Shown: positions 33,946 to 42,737 of the stretch, piece after piece | How positions within the stretch are numbered: position 1 is the stretch's first letter | Layout of the letters: the number at the start of each line of letters is the position of its first letter | DNA from: Oceanirhabdus seepicola | GTDB lineage: Bacteria; Bacillota; Clostridia; Clostridiales; Clostridiaceae | Length of the DNA stretch: 64,000 nt | NCBI RefSeq assembly: GCF_023684385.1 | Contig: NZ_JAGSOJ010000002.1 | Location: 558,001 to 622,000 of the forward strand | Reading direction: 5' to 3' | The notes under the pieces: model-generated | What the model was told of the DNA's origin: nothing | Database searches by the model: none | The model's input: only the letters and a program-made list of their open reading frames with translations | Translations under genes and position numbers: made by a program

Positions 33946-34764
33946 ATGGAAAAATTAATAATCACTGCTGCGATTTGTGGTGCAGAGGTTACAAAAGAAC
34001 ATAATCCAGCTGTTCCATATACAGTTGAAGAAATAGCATCTGAAGCTGAAAAAGCTTATAAGGCTGGAGCTAGTATTATACATTTACACGTTAGAGAAGA
34101 CGATGGTACTCCAACGCAGGATAAAGAGAGATTCAGAGTATGTATGGAGGCAATCAAGGAAAGATGTCCAGAAGCAATAGTGCAACCATCAACTGGTGGG
34201 GCAGTTGGAATGAGTAATAATGAAAGACTTCAACCAACTGAATTAAACCCTGAGATGGCTACTTTGGATTGTGGAACTTGTAATTTTGGTGGAGATGAGG
34301 TATTTGTTAACACTGAAAATACAATAAAAGAATTTGGAACTAGAATGATAGAGAACAATATCAAGCCTGAGGTTGAAGTTTTTGACAAGGGTATGATTGA
34401 TATGGCTATCAGATTAAATAAAAAAGGATTTATCAAATCTCCAATGCACTTTAACTTTGTTATGGGTGTTAATGGAGGAATTTCTGCAACACCAAGAGAT
34501 TTAGTTTTCATGGCAGGAAGTATTCCAGCAGGAAGTACTTTTACTGTTTCAGGAATAGGAAGACATGAGTTTGCAATGGCTAGTATGGCTATCATAATGG
34601 GTGGTCATGTTAGAGTTGGATTTGAAGATAATGTTTTTATTTCTAAAGGAGTACCTGCTAAATCAAATGCTGAACTAGTTGAGAGAGTAGTTAGATTAGC
34701 TAATGAATTAGGTAGAGAGATTGCTACACCAACAGAAGCAAGAGAAATACTAGGATTAAACTAA
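33946..34764 (+). CDS. kce: 3-keto-5-aminohexanoate cleavage enzyme
   Basis: BKACE-family (DUF849) Zn-dependent TIM barrel. It condenses 3-keto-5-aminohexanoate with acetyl-CoA to give 3-aminobutyryl-CoA and acetoacetate. Metal-binding motifs HLHVREDDG and the final GGHVRVGFEDN are visible. At 272 residues the length fits. GAGGTGAT precedes the ATG, 18 bases after kal. Other BKACE proteins use different keto acids, but the setting fixes this one. Confidence 0.94.
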   Translation: MEKLIITAAICGAEVTKEHNPAVPYTVEEIASEAEKAYKAGASIIHLHVREDDGTPTQDKERFRVCMEAIKERCPEAIVQPSTGGAVGMSNNERLQPTELNPEMATLDCGTCNFGGDEVFVNTENTIKEFGTRMIENNIKPEVEVFDKGMIDMAIRLNKKGFIKSPMHFNFVMGVNGGISATPRDLVFMAGSIPAGSTFTVSGIGRHEFAMASMAIIMGGHVRVGFEDNVFISKGVPAKSNAELVERVVRLANELGREIATPTEAREILGLN

Positions 34765-34787
34765 TATTAAGTTTGGAGGGTTTAATT

Positions 34788-35825
34788 ATGAAAAAAGGAT
34801 GTAAATTTGGAACACATAGAGTTATAGAGCCACTAGGAGTGTTACCACAACCTGCTAGAAAAATAGATAATGATATGGAATTATATGATAATGAGATTCT
34901 TATTGATGTTCAATCTTTAAATGTTGACTCAGCTAGTTTTACTCAAATTGCTAATGAAGTTGGACATGATGCTGAAAAAATTAAAGCTAGAATCGCTGAA
35001 ATAGTTGAAGAAAAAGGTAAGCAGCAGAACCCTGTTACAGGATCTGGTGGAATGCTTATAGGAACAATTGAGAAGATTGGACCTGCTTTAGAAGGAAAAA
35101 CTGATCTTAAAGTTGGAGATAAAATTGCTACATTAGTATCTCTTTCATTAACTCCTTTAAGAATTGATGAGTTTATTGATGTTAAAATGGATATAGATAG
35201 AGTTGACATTAAAGGTAAAGCAATATTATTTGAAAGTGGAATTTATGCTAAATTACCTACAGATATGAGTGAAACATTAGCTCTTGCAGCACTTGATGTA
35301 GCTGGAGCACCTGCACAAATCGCAAAATTAGCTAGACCAGGACAAAAAATAATGATCCTTGGTGGAGCTGGAAAATCAGGAATGTTATGTCTTTATGAAG
35401 CAGTTAAAAGAGTTGGACCTACTGGTCAGGTTATTGGTCTTGTAAGAAATCAAGAAGAAGCTGACAGAATTCATTCATTAAATCTTCCAATAGATGTAGT
35501 TATTTCAGATGCTACTAAGCCTATTGAAGTTTTAAATAAAACTTTAGAAGTAACAAATGGTAAGGAACTTGATATTACAGTAAACTGTGTAAACGTTGAA
35601 AATACTGAAATGTCTACAATTCTTCCAGTTAAAGATGAAGGTACTGTTTATTTCTTCTCAATGGCTACAAGTTTTACAAAAGCCGCTTTAGGAGCTGAAG
35701 GCGTAGGAAAAGATGTAACTATGATAATCGGTAATGGATATACTAAAGGTCATGCTGAAATTACACTTTCTGTATTAAGAGAGTGCAAAGAACTTAGAGA
35801 AATATTCGAGAAAACTTACATTTAA
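34788..35825 (+). CDS. kdd: L-erythro-3,5-diaminohexanoate dehydrogenase
   Basis: NAD-dependent enzyme that oxidatively deaminates 3,5-diaminohexanoate to 3-keto-5-aminohexanoate. It has the typical N-terminal GTHRVIEPLGVLPQPA and a Rossmann site (IMILGGAGKSGMLCLYEAV). The ATG at 34788 is chosen with TTTGGAGGG six to eight bases upstream; the in-frame TTG at 34773 overlaps that site. The product has 345 residues. The gene lies between kce and kamA, as in other lysine fermenters. Confidence 0.94.
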   Translation: MKKGCKFGTHRVIEPLGVLPQPARKIDNDMELYDNEILIDVQSLNVDSASFTQIANEVGHDAEKIKARIAEIVEEKGKQQNPVTGSGGMLIGTIEKIGPALEGKTDLKVGDKIATLVSLSLTPLRIDEFIDVKMDIDRVDIKGKAILFESGIYAKLPTDMSETLALAALDVAGAPAQIAKLARPGQKIMILGGAGKSGMLCLYEAVKRVGPTGQVIGLVRNQEEADRIHSLNLPIDVVISDATKPIEVLNKTLEVTNGKELDITVNCVNVENTEMSTILPVKDEGTVYFFSMATSFTKAALGAEGVGKDVTMIIGNGYTKGHAEITLSVLRECKELREIFEKTYI

Positions 35826-35849
35826 TATAAAATCGGGGGGAAATTTATT

Positions 35850-37100
35850 ATGAAGGTAAATAGGCGTAGTGAATTATTCGGTCATGTTTCAGACGAACAA
35901 TGGAAAGATTGGAAATGGCAAGTTGCAAACAGAGTAGAAACTGTTGAAGACCTTAAGAAGTATTTACCATTAACTCCAGAAGAAGAAGAGGGAGCATTAA
36001 AGTGCACTGAGACTTTAAGAATGGCTATTACTCCATATTATTTAGCACTAATTGACCCTAATGATCCAGAGGATCCAATAAGAAAGCAAGCGTTACCTTC
36101 TGCTTTAGAACTACATAAATCCGAGGCTGATTTATTAGATCCTCTTCATGAAGATACTGATTCACCTGTACCTGGATTAACTCACAGATATCCAGATAGA
36201 GTACTTCTTCTTATCACTGATCAGTGCTCAATGTACTGTAGACACTGTACTAGAAGAAGATTTGCAGGACAAACTGATGACTGTATGCCAATGGAAAGAA
36301 TAGAGAAAGCTATAGAATATATAAGAAATACACCAGAAGTAAGAGATGTATTATTATCTGGTGGAGATGCTCTATTAGTTGAAGATGAAACTTTAGAGTA
36401 TATCATTAAGAGATTGAGAGAAATACCTCATGTTGAGATTATTAGAATTGGATCAAGAACTCCAGTAGTTCTTCCACAGAGAATAACTCCTGCTTTAGTA
36501 AATATGCTAAAGAAATATCATCCAGTATGGTTAAATACTCACTTTAATCATGCAAATGAAATCACTGAAGAAGCAGCTGAAGCTTGTAGATTAATGGCTG
36601 ATGCAGGTATTCCATTAGGTAACCAATCAGTGCTATTAAGAGGAGTAAATGACTGTGTTCATGTTATGAAGGATCTTGTACATGAGTTAGTTAAGATTAG
36701 AGTAAGACCTTACTATATCTATATTTGTGATCTATCATTAGGACTAGAGCACTTTAGAACTCCTGTTTCAAAAGGAATTGAGATAATTGAAGGACTTAGA
36801 GGGCATACTTCTGGATACTGCATACCAACATTTGTTGTTGATGCACCAGGAGGAGGAGGAAAAACTCCTGTAATGCCAAACTATGTTATATCTCAAAGCC
36901 ATAACAAAGTTATATTAAGAAACTTTGAAGGAGTTATTACAACTTATACTGAGCCTGAGAACTATACACCAGGATGTCAGTGCGAAGTTTGTAAAGGAGA
37001 AAAGAAGGTTGAGAAGGTTGGAGTTGCTGGATTACTTAATGGTCAGCAATTAGCTCTAGAACCAAATAATCTTGAAAGAAATAAAAGAGGACATCACTAA
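35850..37100 (+). CDS. kamA: Lysine 2,3-aminomutase
   Basis: Radical-SAM, PLP and zinc enzyme that converts L-lysine to L-beta-lysine, the entry step of the pathway. The cluster motif CSMYCRHC places cysteines at 126, 130 and 133, and the PLP lysine is K338 (GGGGKTPV), nearly the same numbers as the Clostridium subterminale enzyme. Zinc-site cysteines are in the C-terminal CQCEVCKG. The length is 416 residues. GGGGGG precedes the ATG. kamB follows three bases after the stop. Confidence 0.97.
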   Translation: MKVNRRSELFGHVSDEQWKDWKWQVANRVETVEDLKKYLPLTPEEEEGALKCTETLRMAITPYYLALIDPNDPEDPIRKQALPSALELHKSEADLLDPLHEDTDSPVPGLTHRYPDRVLLLITDQCSMYCRHCTRRRFAGQTDDCMPMERIEKAIEYIRNTPEVRDVLLSGGDALLVEDETLEYIIKRLREIPHVEIIRIGSRTPVVLPQRITPALVNMLKKYHPVWLNTHFNHANEITEEAAEACRLMADAGIPLGNQSVLLRGVNDCVHVMKDLVHELVKIRVRPYYIYICDLSLGLEHFRTPVSKGIEIIEGLRGHTSGYCIPTFVVDAPGGGGKTPVMPNYVISQSHNKVILRNFEGVITTYTEPENYTPGCQCEVCKGEKKVEKVGVAGLLNGQQLALEPNNLERNKRGHH

Positions 37101-37103
37101 GAA

Positions 37104-38123
37104 ATGAAAAATATTCTTGAACTTATTGAGCCATACAACAGTATATCGATTATTGGAATGGCCAAAAATACAGGAAAAACAACAACTTTAAATTATATTT
37201 TGGATGAGGCCAGGGGAAAATATTCCCTTGGTCTAACGTCCATAGGGCGAGATGGAGAAGAAGTAGATAGAGTAACAACCACTGAAAAGCCAAAGATTTT
37301 CATAGAAAAGAATACTATTGTTGCTACAGCTAAAAATGCATTGTTTAACAGTGACTTTACAAAGGAAATTATATACGTTACGGATTACACAACACCTATG
37401 GGAAGAGTTGTAATATCTAACGCTATCAGTGCTGGTTATGTTGATCTTGCAGGTCCTTCAATAGGAGCATATGTTGGTGATATAGTCGATAAATTATTCG
37501 AGCTTAAGTGTGAAAAAGTAATTGTAGATGGAGCTCTTGGAAGAAAAAGTTTTGCCTCACCATCTATAACAGAAGGTACGATTCTGGCAACAGGAGCTGC
37601 TCTTCATAGTGATATGGAGAAGGTTATTGATGAAACAGTTTTTACGTCAGAAATATTATCTATAGATAAATTAAATGACTGTAAAGCTTTGAGAGAGTAT
37701 GGTAAATTTGAAGATAGTAGAGTTGTTATAATGGATAAGAATTATGGAACTCTAGCTTTGAATGTATCAACGTCCATGATTGCAGGTAAAGGTATTAGTG
37801 AGAATATAGATGAAGAAACCAGATATGTTTTTATAAAGGGTGTTTTGACAGATAAGGTCATGGACCAAATAATGAAGAGTTGTAGGAAAATGAGTAATAT
37901 AACATTTGTGGTTGAGGATGGTACTAAGGTTTTTGCTACACAGAACACTTTGCGTAAATTTAAAAAATTAGGTGGAGTGGTGAAAGCTTTGAATAAAATT
38001 AATGTAACTGCAATTACTATTAATCCGATATCCCCATATGGATATGTATTTTCAGAAGAACAGTTCTTGAATGAACTGACAAAAAGAACAAAAATACCAG
38101 TATTCAATGTTTTGAGAGGGTAA
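37104..38123 (+). CDS. kamB: KamB, lysine 5,6-aminomutase reactivase subunit
   Basis: P-loop protein of 339 residues (GMAKNTGKTTT at about 18-28) always found between kamA and kamC in lysine-fermenting clusters. Together with the MutS-like KamC it is thought to reactivate the B12-dependent aminomutase after cofactor damage. The predicted role comes from cluster conservation and current annotation practice. Nothing else in the sequence defines it. Its stop is three bases from the next start, a tightly coupled arrangement. Confidence 0.85.
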   Translation: MKNILELIEPYNSISIIGMAKNTGKTTTLNYILDEARGKYSLGLTSIGRDGEEVDRVTTTEKPKIFIEKNTIVATAKNALFNSDFTKEIIYVTDYTTPMGRVVISNAISAGYVDLAGPSIGAYVGDIVDKLFELKCEKVIVDGALGRKSFASPSITEGTILATGAALHSDMEKVIDETVFTSEILSIDKLNDCKALREYGKFEDSRVVIMDKNYGTLALNVSTSMIAGKGISENIDEETRYVFIKGVLTDKVMDQIMKSCRKMSNITFVVEDGTKVFATQNTLRKFKKLGGVVKALNKINVTAITINPISPYGYVFSEEQFLNELTKRTKIPVFNVLRG

Positions 38124-38126
38124 AAA

Positions 38127-39605
38127 ATGAGATTTTTAGCTGAAGAACAGAGAAAAGAAGTTGGATTTCAATATGTTTTAGATTCACTTAATATTATAAC
38201 TCCTTTTGGAATGGATGAGAAAAAAAACATTAAACCATACAATAAGGAACATAAGAAGCTTTTGCAAAGAGAGTTTGATATTATTGAAGAGATAATTCAT
38301 AGCAGAAGCAATAATGAGAGAATCTATAATGAGATATTCAGACAGTTCATGAAAATAAAAGATATACGTAATACTGTTAAGAGATGTAAGGGTGGAGAGT
38401 GCCTCGATGAGGTTGAACTTTTTGAAATAAAGATTTTTTCCATGATATGTGAAGAAATAAGATGCTTAGTTTGTGATTTAGAACTTAATATCGAAGAACT
38501 AGCTCTAAAGAATACTGAGGATGTGGTGGAGTTACTTGACCCTCAAGGGAAAAGGATGGCTACATTCTATGTGTATGAGGAATATAGTGCAAAGCTAAAA
38601 GAAGTGAGAAATAAAAAAAGAAGTATTGAGGAAAAAATATATAAAGAAAAAGATCTACACAATACACAGATACTGAAAGAAGAGCGTCTAGAGTTCGTGG
38701 TGCAAGAGGAAGAAGAAGAATGGGATGTTCGAAAAAATCTTTCAGAGAAAATTAGAGCATTTTGTGTAATAATAGAAGAGAACATAGATAAAATAGGAAA
38801 ACTGGACTTGGCAATTAGTAAAACAGACATAGCAAAACAGTATGGTGGGGTTAAACCAACAATCAGTTCTGATATGACTATAAGGTTAAAAGATGGAATA
38901 AACCCTGAAGTGGTAGACTTAATAAAGGCTAGAAATAAAGGGGAATTCACTCCTATAAGTATTGAACTGTATAATGGAAGTACTATTATCACAGGAGCGA
39001 ATATGGGTGGAAAATCAATTACGTTGAAAACCATAGTTTTAAACTTACTGCTTTTTCAGAGTGGGTTTTATATTTTTGCTAAAGAAGGGGAATTACCTCA
39101 ATTTGATTTTATCTATCTTATTTCAGATGATATGCAATCAATATCTAAAGGATTAAGCACCTTTGGTGCTGAAATAATGGGACTTAAGCAGATAACAGAG
39201 AGTGTTAAAAGAGGAGATGGATTTGTTGCCTTTGATGAATTCGCTCGTGGAACAAATCCTTTTGAAGGAAGGAATTTGGTAAAGGTTGTTACAGAATTCT
39301 TTCACAAATTTAATTCTATATGTTTATTTGCAACTCATTACGATGGGGTTGTTAATGATAAGATGGATCATTATCAGGTAAAGGGATTAAAAGATGTGAA
39401 TTTTGAACAATTGAAGAGAAAAATTCAATTAGAGAAATCAAAATCTGTTGAAATAATTCAAAAACATATGGACTATCGTTTAGAGAGGGTTATGGGTAAG
39501 GATTCAGTACCTAAGGATGCTTTGAATATTGCTATGTTATTGGGAATTGATGAAGAGATATCTAGAAAAATTAAAGAGTTATATGGTGAGGAGGAAGAAG
39601 AGTGA
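38127..39605 (+). CDS. kamC: KamC, MutS-like lysine 5,6-aminomutase reactivase ATPase
   Basis: The C-terminal half is a MutS-type ATPase with Walker A TGANMGGKSITLKTI, Walker B VAFDEFARGTNPFEG and FATHYDG. The N-terminal 250 residues are helical with a long coiled coil (about 150-220), like MutS lever and clamp regions. DNA mismatch-binding domains are missing. The location between kamB and kamD points to reactivation of the aminomutase, not DNA repair. The TGA stop overlaps the GTG of kamD by four bases. Confidence 0.88.
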   Translation: MRFLAEEQRKEVGFQYVLDSLNIITPFGMDEKKNIKPYNKEHKKLLQREFDIIEEIIHSRSNNERIYNEIFRQFMKIKDIRNTVKRCKGGECLDEVELFEIKIFSMICEEIRCLVCDLELNIEELALKNTEDVVELLDPQGKRMATFYVYEEYSAKLKEVRNKKRSIEEKIYKEKDLHNTQILKEERLEFVVQEEEEEWDVRKNLSEKIRAFCVIIEENIDKIGKLDLAISKTDIAKQYGGVKPTISSDMTIRLKDGINPEVVDLIKARNKGEFTPISIELYNGSTIITGANMGGKSITLKTIVLNLLLFQSGFYIFAKEGELPQFDFIYLISDDMQSISKGLSTFGAEIMGLKQITESVKRGDGFVAFDEFARGTNPFEGRNLVKVVTEFFHKFNSICLFATHYDGVVNDKMDHYQVKGLKDVNFEQLKRKIQLEKSKSVEIIQKHMDYRLERVMGKDSVPKDALNIAMLLGIDEEISRKIKELYGEEEEE

Positions 39606-41158
39606 AGAGTAAATTAAACTTAAACTGGGATTTAGTTTCTCAAGCTAGAGAGAGTGCTAAAAATATTGCAATGGATACGCAAACATTTATCGATAAGCAT
39701 ACTACTGTAGCTGTAGAAAGAACAATATGTAGATTATTAGGAATTGATGGTGTAGATGAATTAGAGGTGCCATTACCTAATGTTGTTGTTGAAAACATTG
39801 AAAAAGGAAATGGTATATCAATAGGTGCAGCTAAATTCATAGGGAATGCAATGGTTGAAACTGGACTTAACCCACAGGAAATCGCTGAAAGAGTTGCTAA
39901 GGGAGAATTAGATTTAACTTCATTACCTATGCATGATGATTTTGAAATAAAGATGGCAATTGATAAAATTGCAAAAGACATGGTAGAAAAAATTAAGTCT
40001 AATAGAGGGAAAAGAGAAGCTTATCTTGAAGAGTTTGGAGATAAAACTGGACCTTATTTATATGTTATAGTTGCTACTGGTAATATTTATGAAGATATTA
40101 AACAGGCAGTTGCAGCTGCAAAACAAGGGGCAGATATTATTGCTGTTATCAGAACAACTGGACAGAGTCTTCTTGATTATGTTCCATATGGAGCAACAAC
40201 AGAAGGGTTTGGTGGAACAGTTGCGACACAAGAAAACTTTAAACTTATGAGAGATGCTCTTGATGAGGTAGGAGAAGAGTTAGGTAGATATATTAGATTA
40301 TGTAACTACTGCTCTGGATTATGTATGCCTGAAATTGCTGCTATGGGTGCTATAGAGAGATTAGACGTTATGCTTAATGATGCTCTTTATGGAATATTAT
40401 TTAGAGATATTAACATGAAGAGAACTATAGTAGACCAATATTTCTCAAGAATTATAAATGGATATGCTGGTGTTATAATCAATACAGGAGAAGATAACTA
40501 CCTAACTACTGCTGATGCAATAGAGGAAGCACATACTGTATTAGCATCACAATTCATAAATGAGCAATTTGCATTGTTTGCTGGATTACCTGAAGAGCAG
40601 ATGGGATTAGGGCATGCTTTTGAGATGCATCCAGATACTGAGAATGGTTTCTTATTAGAACTTGCACAAGCTCAAATGGCTAGAGAAATATTCCCTAAAG
40701 CTCCATTAAAATATATGCCTCCAACAAAGTTCAAAACTGGTGATATATTTAAAGGAAATGTACAAGATGCATTATTTAACATGGTAACTATTATGACAGG
40801 ACAGAAGCTTCACCTTTTAGGTATGTTAACAGAAGCTATTCACACACCGTTCATAGCTGATAGAGCTATTTCAATTGATAATGCTAATTATGTATTTAAT
40901 AACATGAAGGACTTTGGTGATGAAATATCATTCAAGCCTGATGGAATTATAGTAAATAGAGCTAATGAGGTTCTTGGAAATGCAACTAACCTATTAACTG
41001 AAATCGAAAAATTAGGTTTATTCAAAACGTTAGAGCAAGGCGTTTTTGCTGGAATTAAGAGACCTATTGATGGAGGTAAAGGTTTAGCAGGTGTTTACGA
41101 GAAAGAGAACAACTACTACAATCCATTTATTGAGTTAATGCTTGGAGGTGCAAAGTAA
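39602..41158 (+). CDS. kamD: Lysine 5,6-aminomutase alpha subunit
   Basis: Large subunit (518 residues) of the adenosylcobalamin- and PLP-dependent enzyme that moves the 6-amino group of beta-lysine to carbon 5. Recognisable stretches are LYVIVATGNIYEDIKQAVAA, IRTTGQSLLDYVPYGATTEG and CNYCSGLCMPEIAAMG. The GTG start overlaps the kamC stop, and the final TAA shares one base with the kamE ATG. These overlaps give equal subunit production. Confidence 0.96.
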   Translation: MKSKLNLNWDLVSQARESAKNIAMDTQTFIDKHTTVAVERTICRLLGIDGVDELEVPLPNVVVENIEKGNGISIGAAKFIGNAMVETGLNPQEIAERVAKGELDLTSLPMHDDFEIKMAIDKIAKDMVEKIKSNRGKREAYLEEFGDKTGPYLYVIVATGNIYEDIKQAVAAAKQGADIIAVIRTTGQSLLDYVPYGATTEGFGGTVATQENFKLMRDALDEVGEELGRYIRLCNYCSGLCMPEIAAMGAIERLDVMLNDALYGILFRDINMKRTIVDQYFSRIINGYAGVIINTGEDNYLTTADAIEEAHTVLASQFINEQFALFAGLPEEQMGLGHAFEMHPDTENGFLLELAQAQMAREIFPKAPLKYMPPTKFKTGDIFKGNVQDALFNMVTIMTGQKLHLLGMLTEAIHTPFIADRAISIDNANYVFNNMKDFGDEISFKPDGIIVNRANEVLGNATNLLTEIEKLGLFKTLEQGVFAGIKRPIDGGKGLAGVYEKENNYYNPFIELMLGGAK

Positions 41159-41946
41159 TGAGCGGAGGATTATATTCTACTGAATCTAAAGATTTTGATA
41201 AGAGTTTAGACCTAACTAAGGTTAAACCATATGGAGATACAATGAACGATGGTAAAGTGCAGGTTAGCTTTACTTTACCAGTGTGTGATGATGAAAAGGG
41301 AGTTGAAGCTGCTCTTCAATTAGCTAAAAAGATGGGATTAAAAAATCCTAACTGTGCTCATCATGGTTCATTAGATAAAGAATTTACATTTTATGTTGTA
41401 TATGGTTCTCTTGAACACACGGTAAACTATGAAGATATACATGTTGAGACAGTGGAAGTTGATACAATGGATATGCATGAGTGTGAGGACTATATTAAAG
41501 AAAACATTAAGAGAGACGTAGTTATAGTAGGGGCTAGTACAGGTACAGATGCTCATACTGTAGGTATAGATGCTGTAATGAACATGAAAGGATTCGCTGG
41601 TCATTATGGATTAGAGAGATATGAAGGAATTGAAGCACTTAACCTTGGAAGCCAAGTTCCTAATGAGGAATTTATTCAGAAGGCTATTGAATTAAAAGCT
41701 GACGTTCTTCTTGTATCACAAACAGTTACTCAAAAAGATGTACACATTAAAAACCTCACTGAGTTAGTTGAACTTTTAGAGGCAGAAGGACTTAGAGATA
41801 AAATAATCCTTGTTGCTGGTGGAGCAAGAATCACTCATGAGATAGCAAAAGAGCTTGGATATGATGCTGGTTTTGGACCAGGGAAATATGCTGATGATGT
41901 AGCTACATTTGCTTTAACTGAGATGGTTAATAGAGAACTGGTTTAA
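41158..41946 (+). CDS. kamE: Lysine 5,6-aminomutase beta subunit
   Basis: Cobalamin-binding subunit (262 residues). The B12 motif DxHxxG is DAHTVG (D131, H133), and the PLP lysine is K144 in MNMKGFAGHYG, the same positions as reported for the C. sticklandii enzyme. The C-terminal Rossmann domain has LVAGGARITHEIAKELGYDAGFGPGKYADD. It is the last gene of the operon, and palindromic copy F starts at its stop codon. Confidence 0.97.
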   Translation: MSGGLYSTESKDFDKSLDLTKVKPYGDTMNDGKVQVSFTLPVCDDEKGVEAALQLAKKMGLKNPNCAHHGSLDKEFTFYVVYGSLEHTVNYEDIHVETVEVDTMDMHECEDYIKENIKRDVVIVGASTGTDAHTVGIDAVMNMKGFAGHYGLERYEGIEALNLGSQVPNEEFIQKAIELKADVLLVSQTVTQKDVHIKNLTELVELLEAEGLRDKIILVAGGARITHEIAKELGYDAGFGPGKYADDVATFALTEMVNRELV

Positions 41947-42379
41947 AACATAATTGATAATGGAAAATGTATAATGGAGAATGAATGACATTTCTCTTCG
42001 AGAAATTTTAATCTAATATTGTAAGGAATAGTATGGGTTACTCGTTTCATTAATAATGAAACATTGTACTTAGAATACAATATTTTAGCATTTAAAAAAT
42101 GATAGAAAAACTCTTGCAATTCACTATTAGGGTTTATAAAGTTATTTTTAAAAGCACGCTTTGCGTGCTTTTTCTATTCTTTAGGAAATTATAAATTATT
42201 TAATGTGTGCATAAGTTATTAAATACAATTGATTTGCATGGGGTATTTCTATAAATATTGTATTTAATAGACAATATTTTATCTTGAATAAAATAAGTAA
42301 AATTTATTATTCTAAAGAACAATAAAATGAAGCTTCTCACGTAAGTGAGAAGCTCCATCATTATCCATTTCTTTTAAAA
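41945..42379 (+). repeat. Modular palindromic element (family 1), copy F (long, split core)
   Basis: Starts AAAACATAATTGATAATGG at the kamE stop, with A/T-biased heptads (ATTGATA, ATGGAAA, ATGTATA, ATGGAGA). Inside are the hairpin ATTTCTCTTCGAGAAAT, then TTACTC with GTTTCATTAATAATGAAAC and ATTGTACTTAGAATACAAT. A terminator, AAAGCACGC-TTT-GCGTGCTTT (42151-42173), splits the copy. A second right half follows: ATTTTATCTTGAATAAAAT, AAGTAAAA, then GCTTCTCAC/GTGAGAAGC and ATTATCCATTTCTTTTAAAA. Confidence 0.8.
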
Positions 42380-42391
42380 AGCGTGCTTTTA

Positions 42392-42589
42392 TTAGTCAAT
42401 TAAAATTTTTTCTTTATACATGTAATTTATTAAATCTTGTTCTTCCTCTGGTATATCTGAATTATTCTCAATGCATTCATAAAGAAACTTTTTAACTAAT
42501 AACACCGTATTACTATACTGGGTATATATTAGCTTATCGCCATTGTTAGGTTCATTATTTAATATTATACATTTTTTAGAAAATCTCAT
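42392..42589 (-). CDS. Small hypothetical protein (65 aa)
   Basis: A short acidic-to-neutral protein with KLIYTQYSNTVLLVKKFLYECIENN, helical and without a membrane segment or signal. GAGG lies nine bases before the ATG on the minus strand. It sits alone between palindromic copy F and the ABC-F gene. No family is recognised. Confidence 0.5.
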   Translation of the reverse strand: MRFSKKCIILNNEPNNGDKLIYTQYSNTVLLVKKFLYECIENNSDIPEEEQDLINYMYKEKILID

Positions 42590-42737
42590 AATTCTAACCC
42601 TCGATTAATGTATTTACATGTGAATCTCCACAAGAATATAATACCATTTATTTAAGTATTATACAATAAAAATAAAAAAACAACGAAATGCATAAATTTT
42701 TAAAGGAACTATGTCTATTTTTACCTTCAGGATTAAT

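Noticed and set aside
38127..39605. DNA mismatch repair MutS
   Set aside because: It lacks the mismatch-binding domain and lies inside the kam operon, where KamC belongs.
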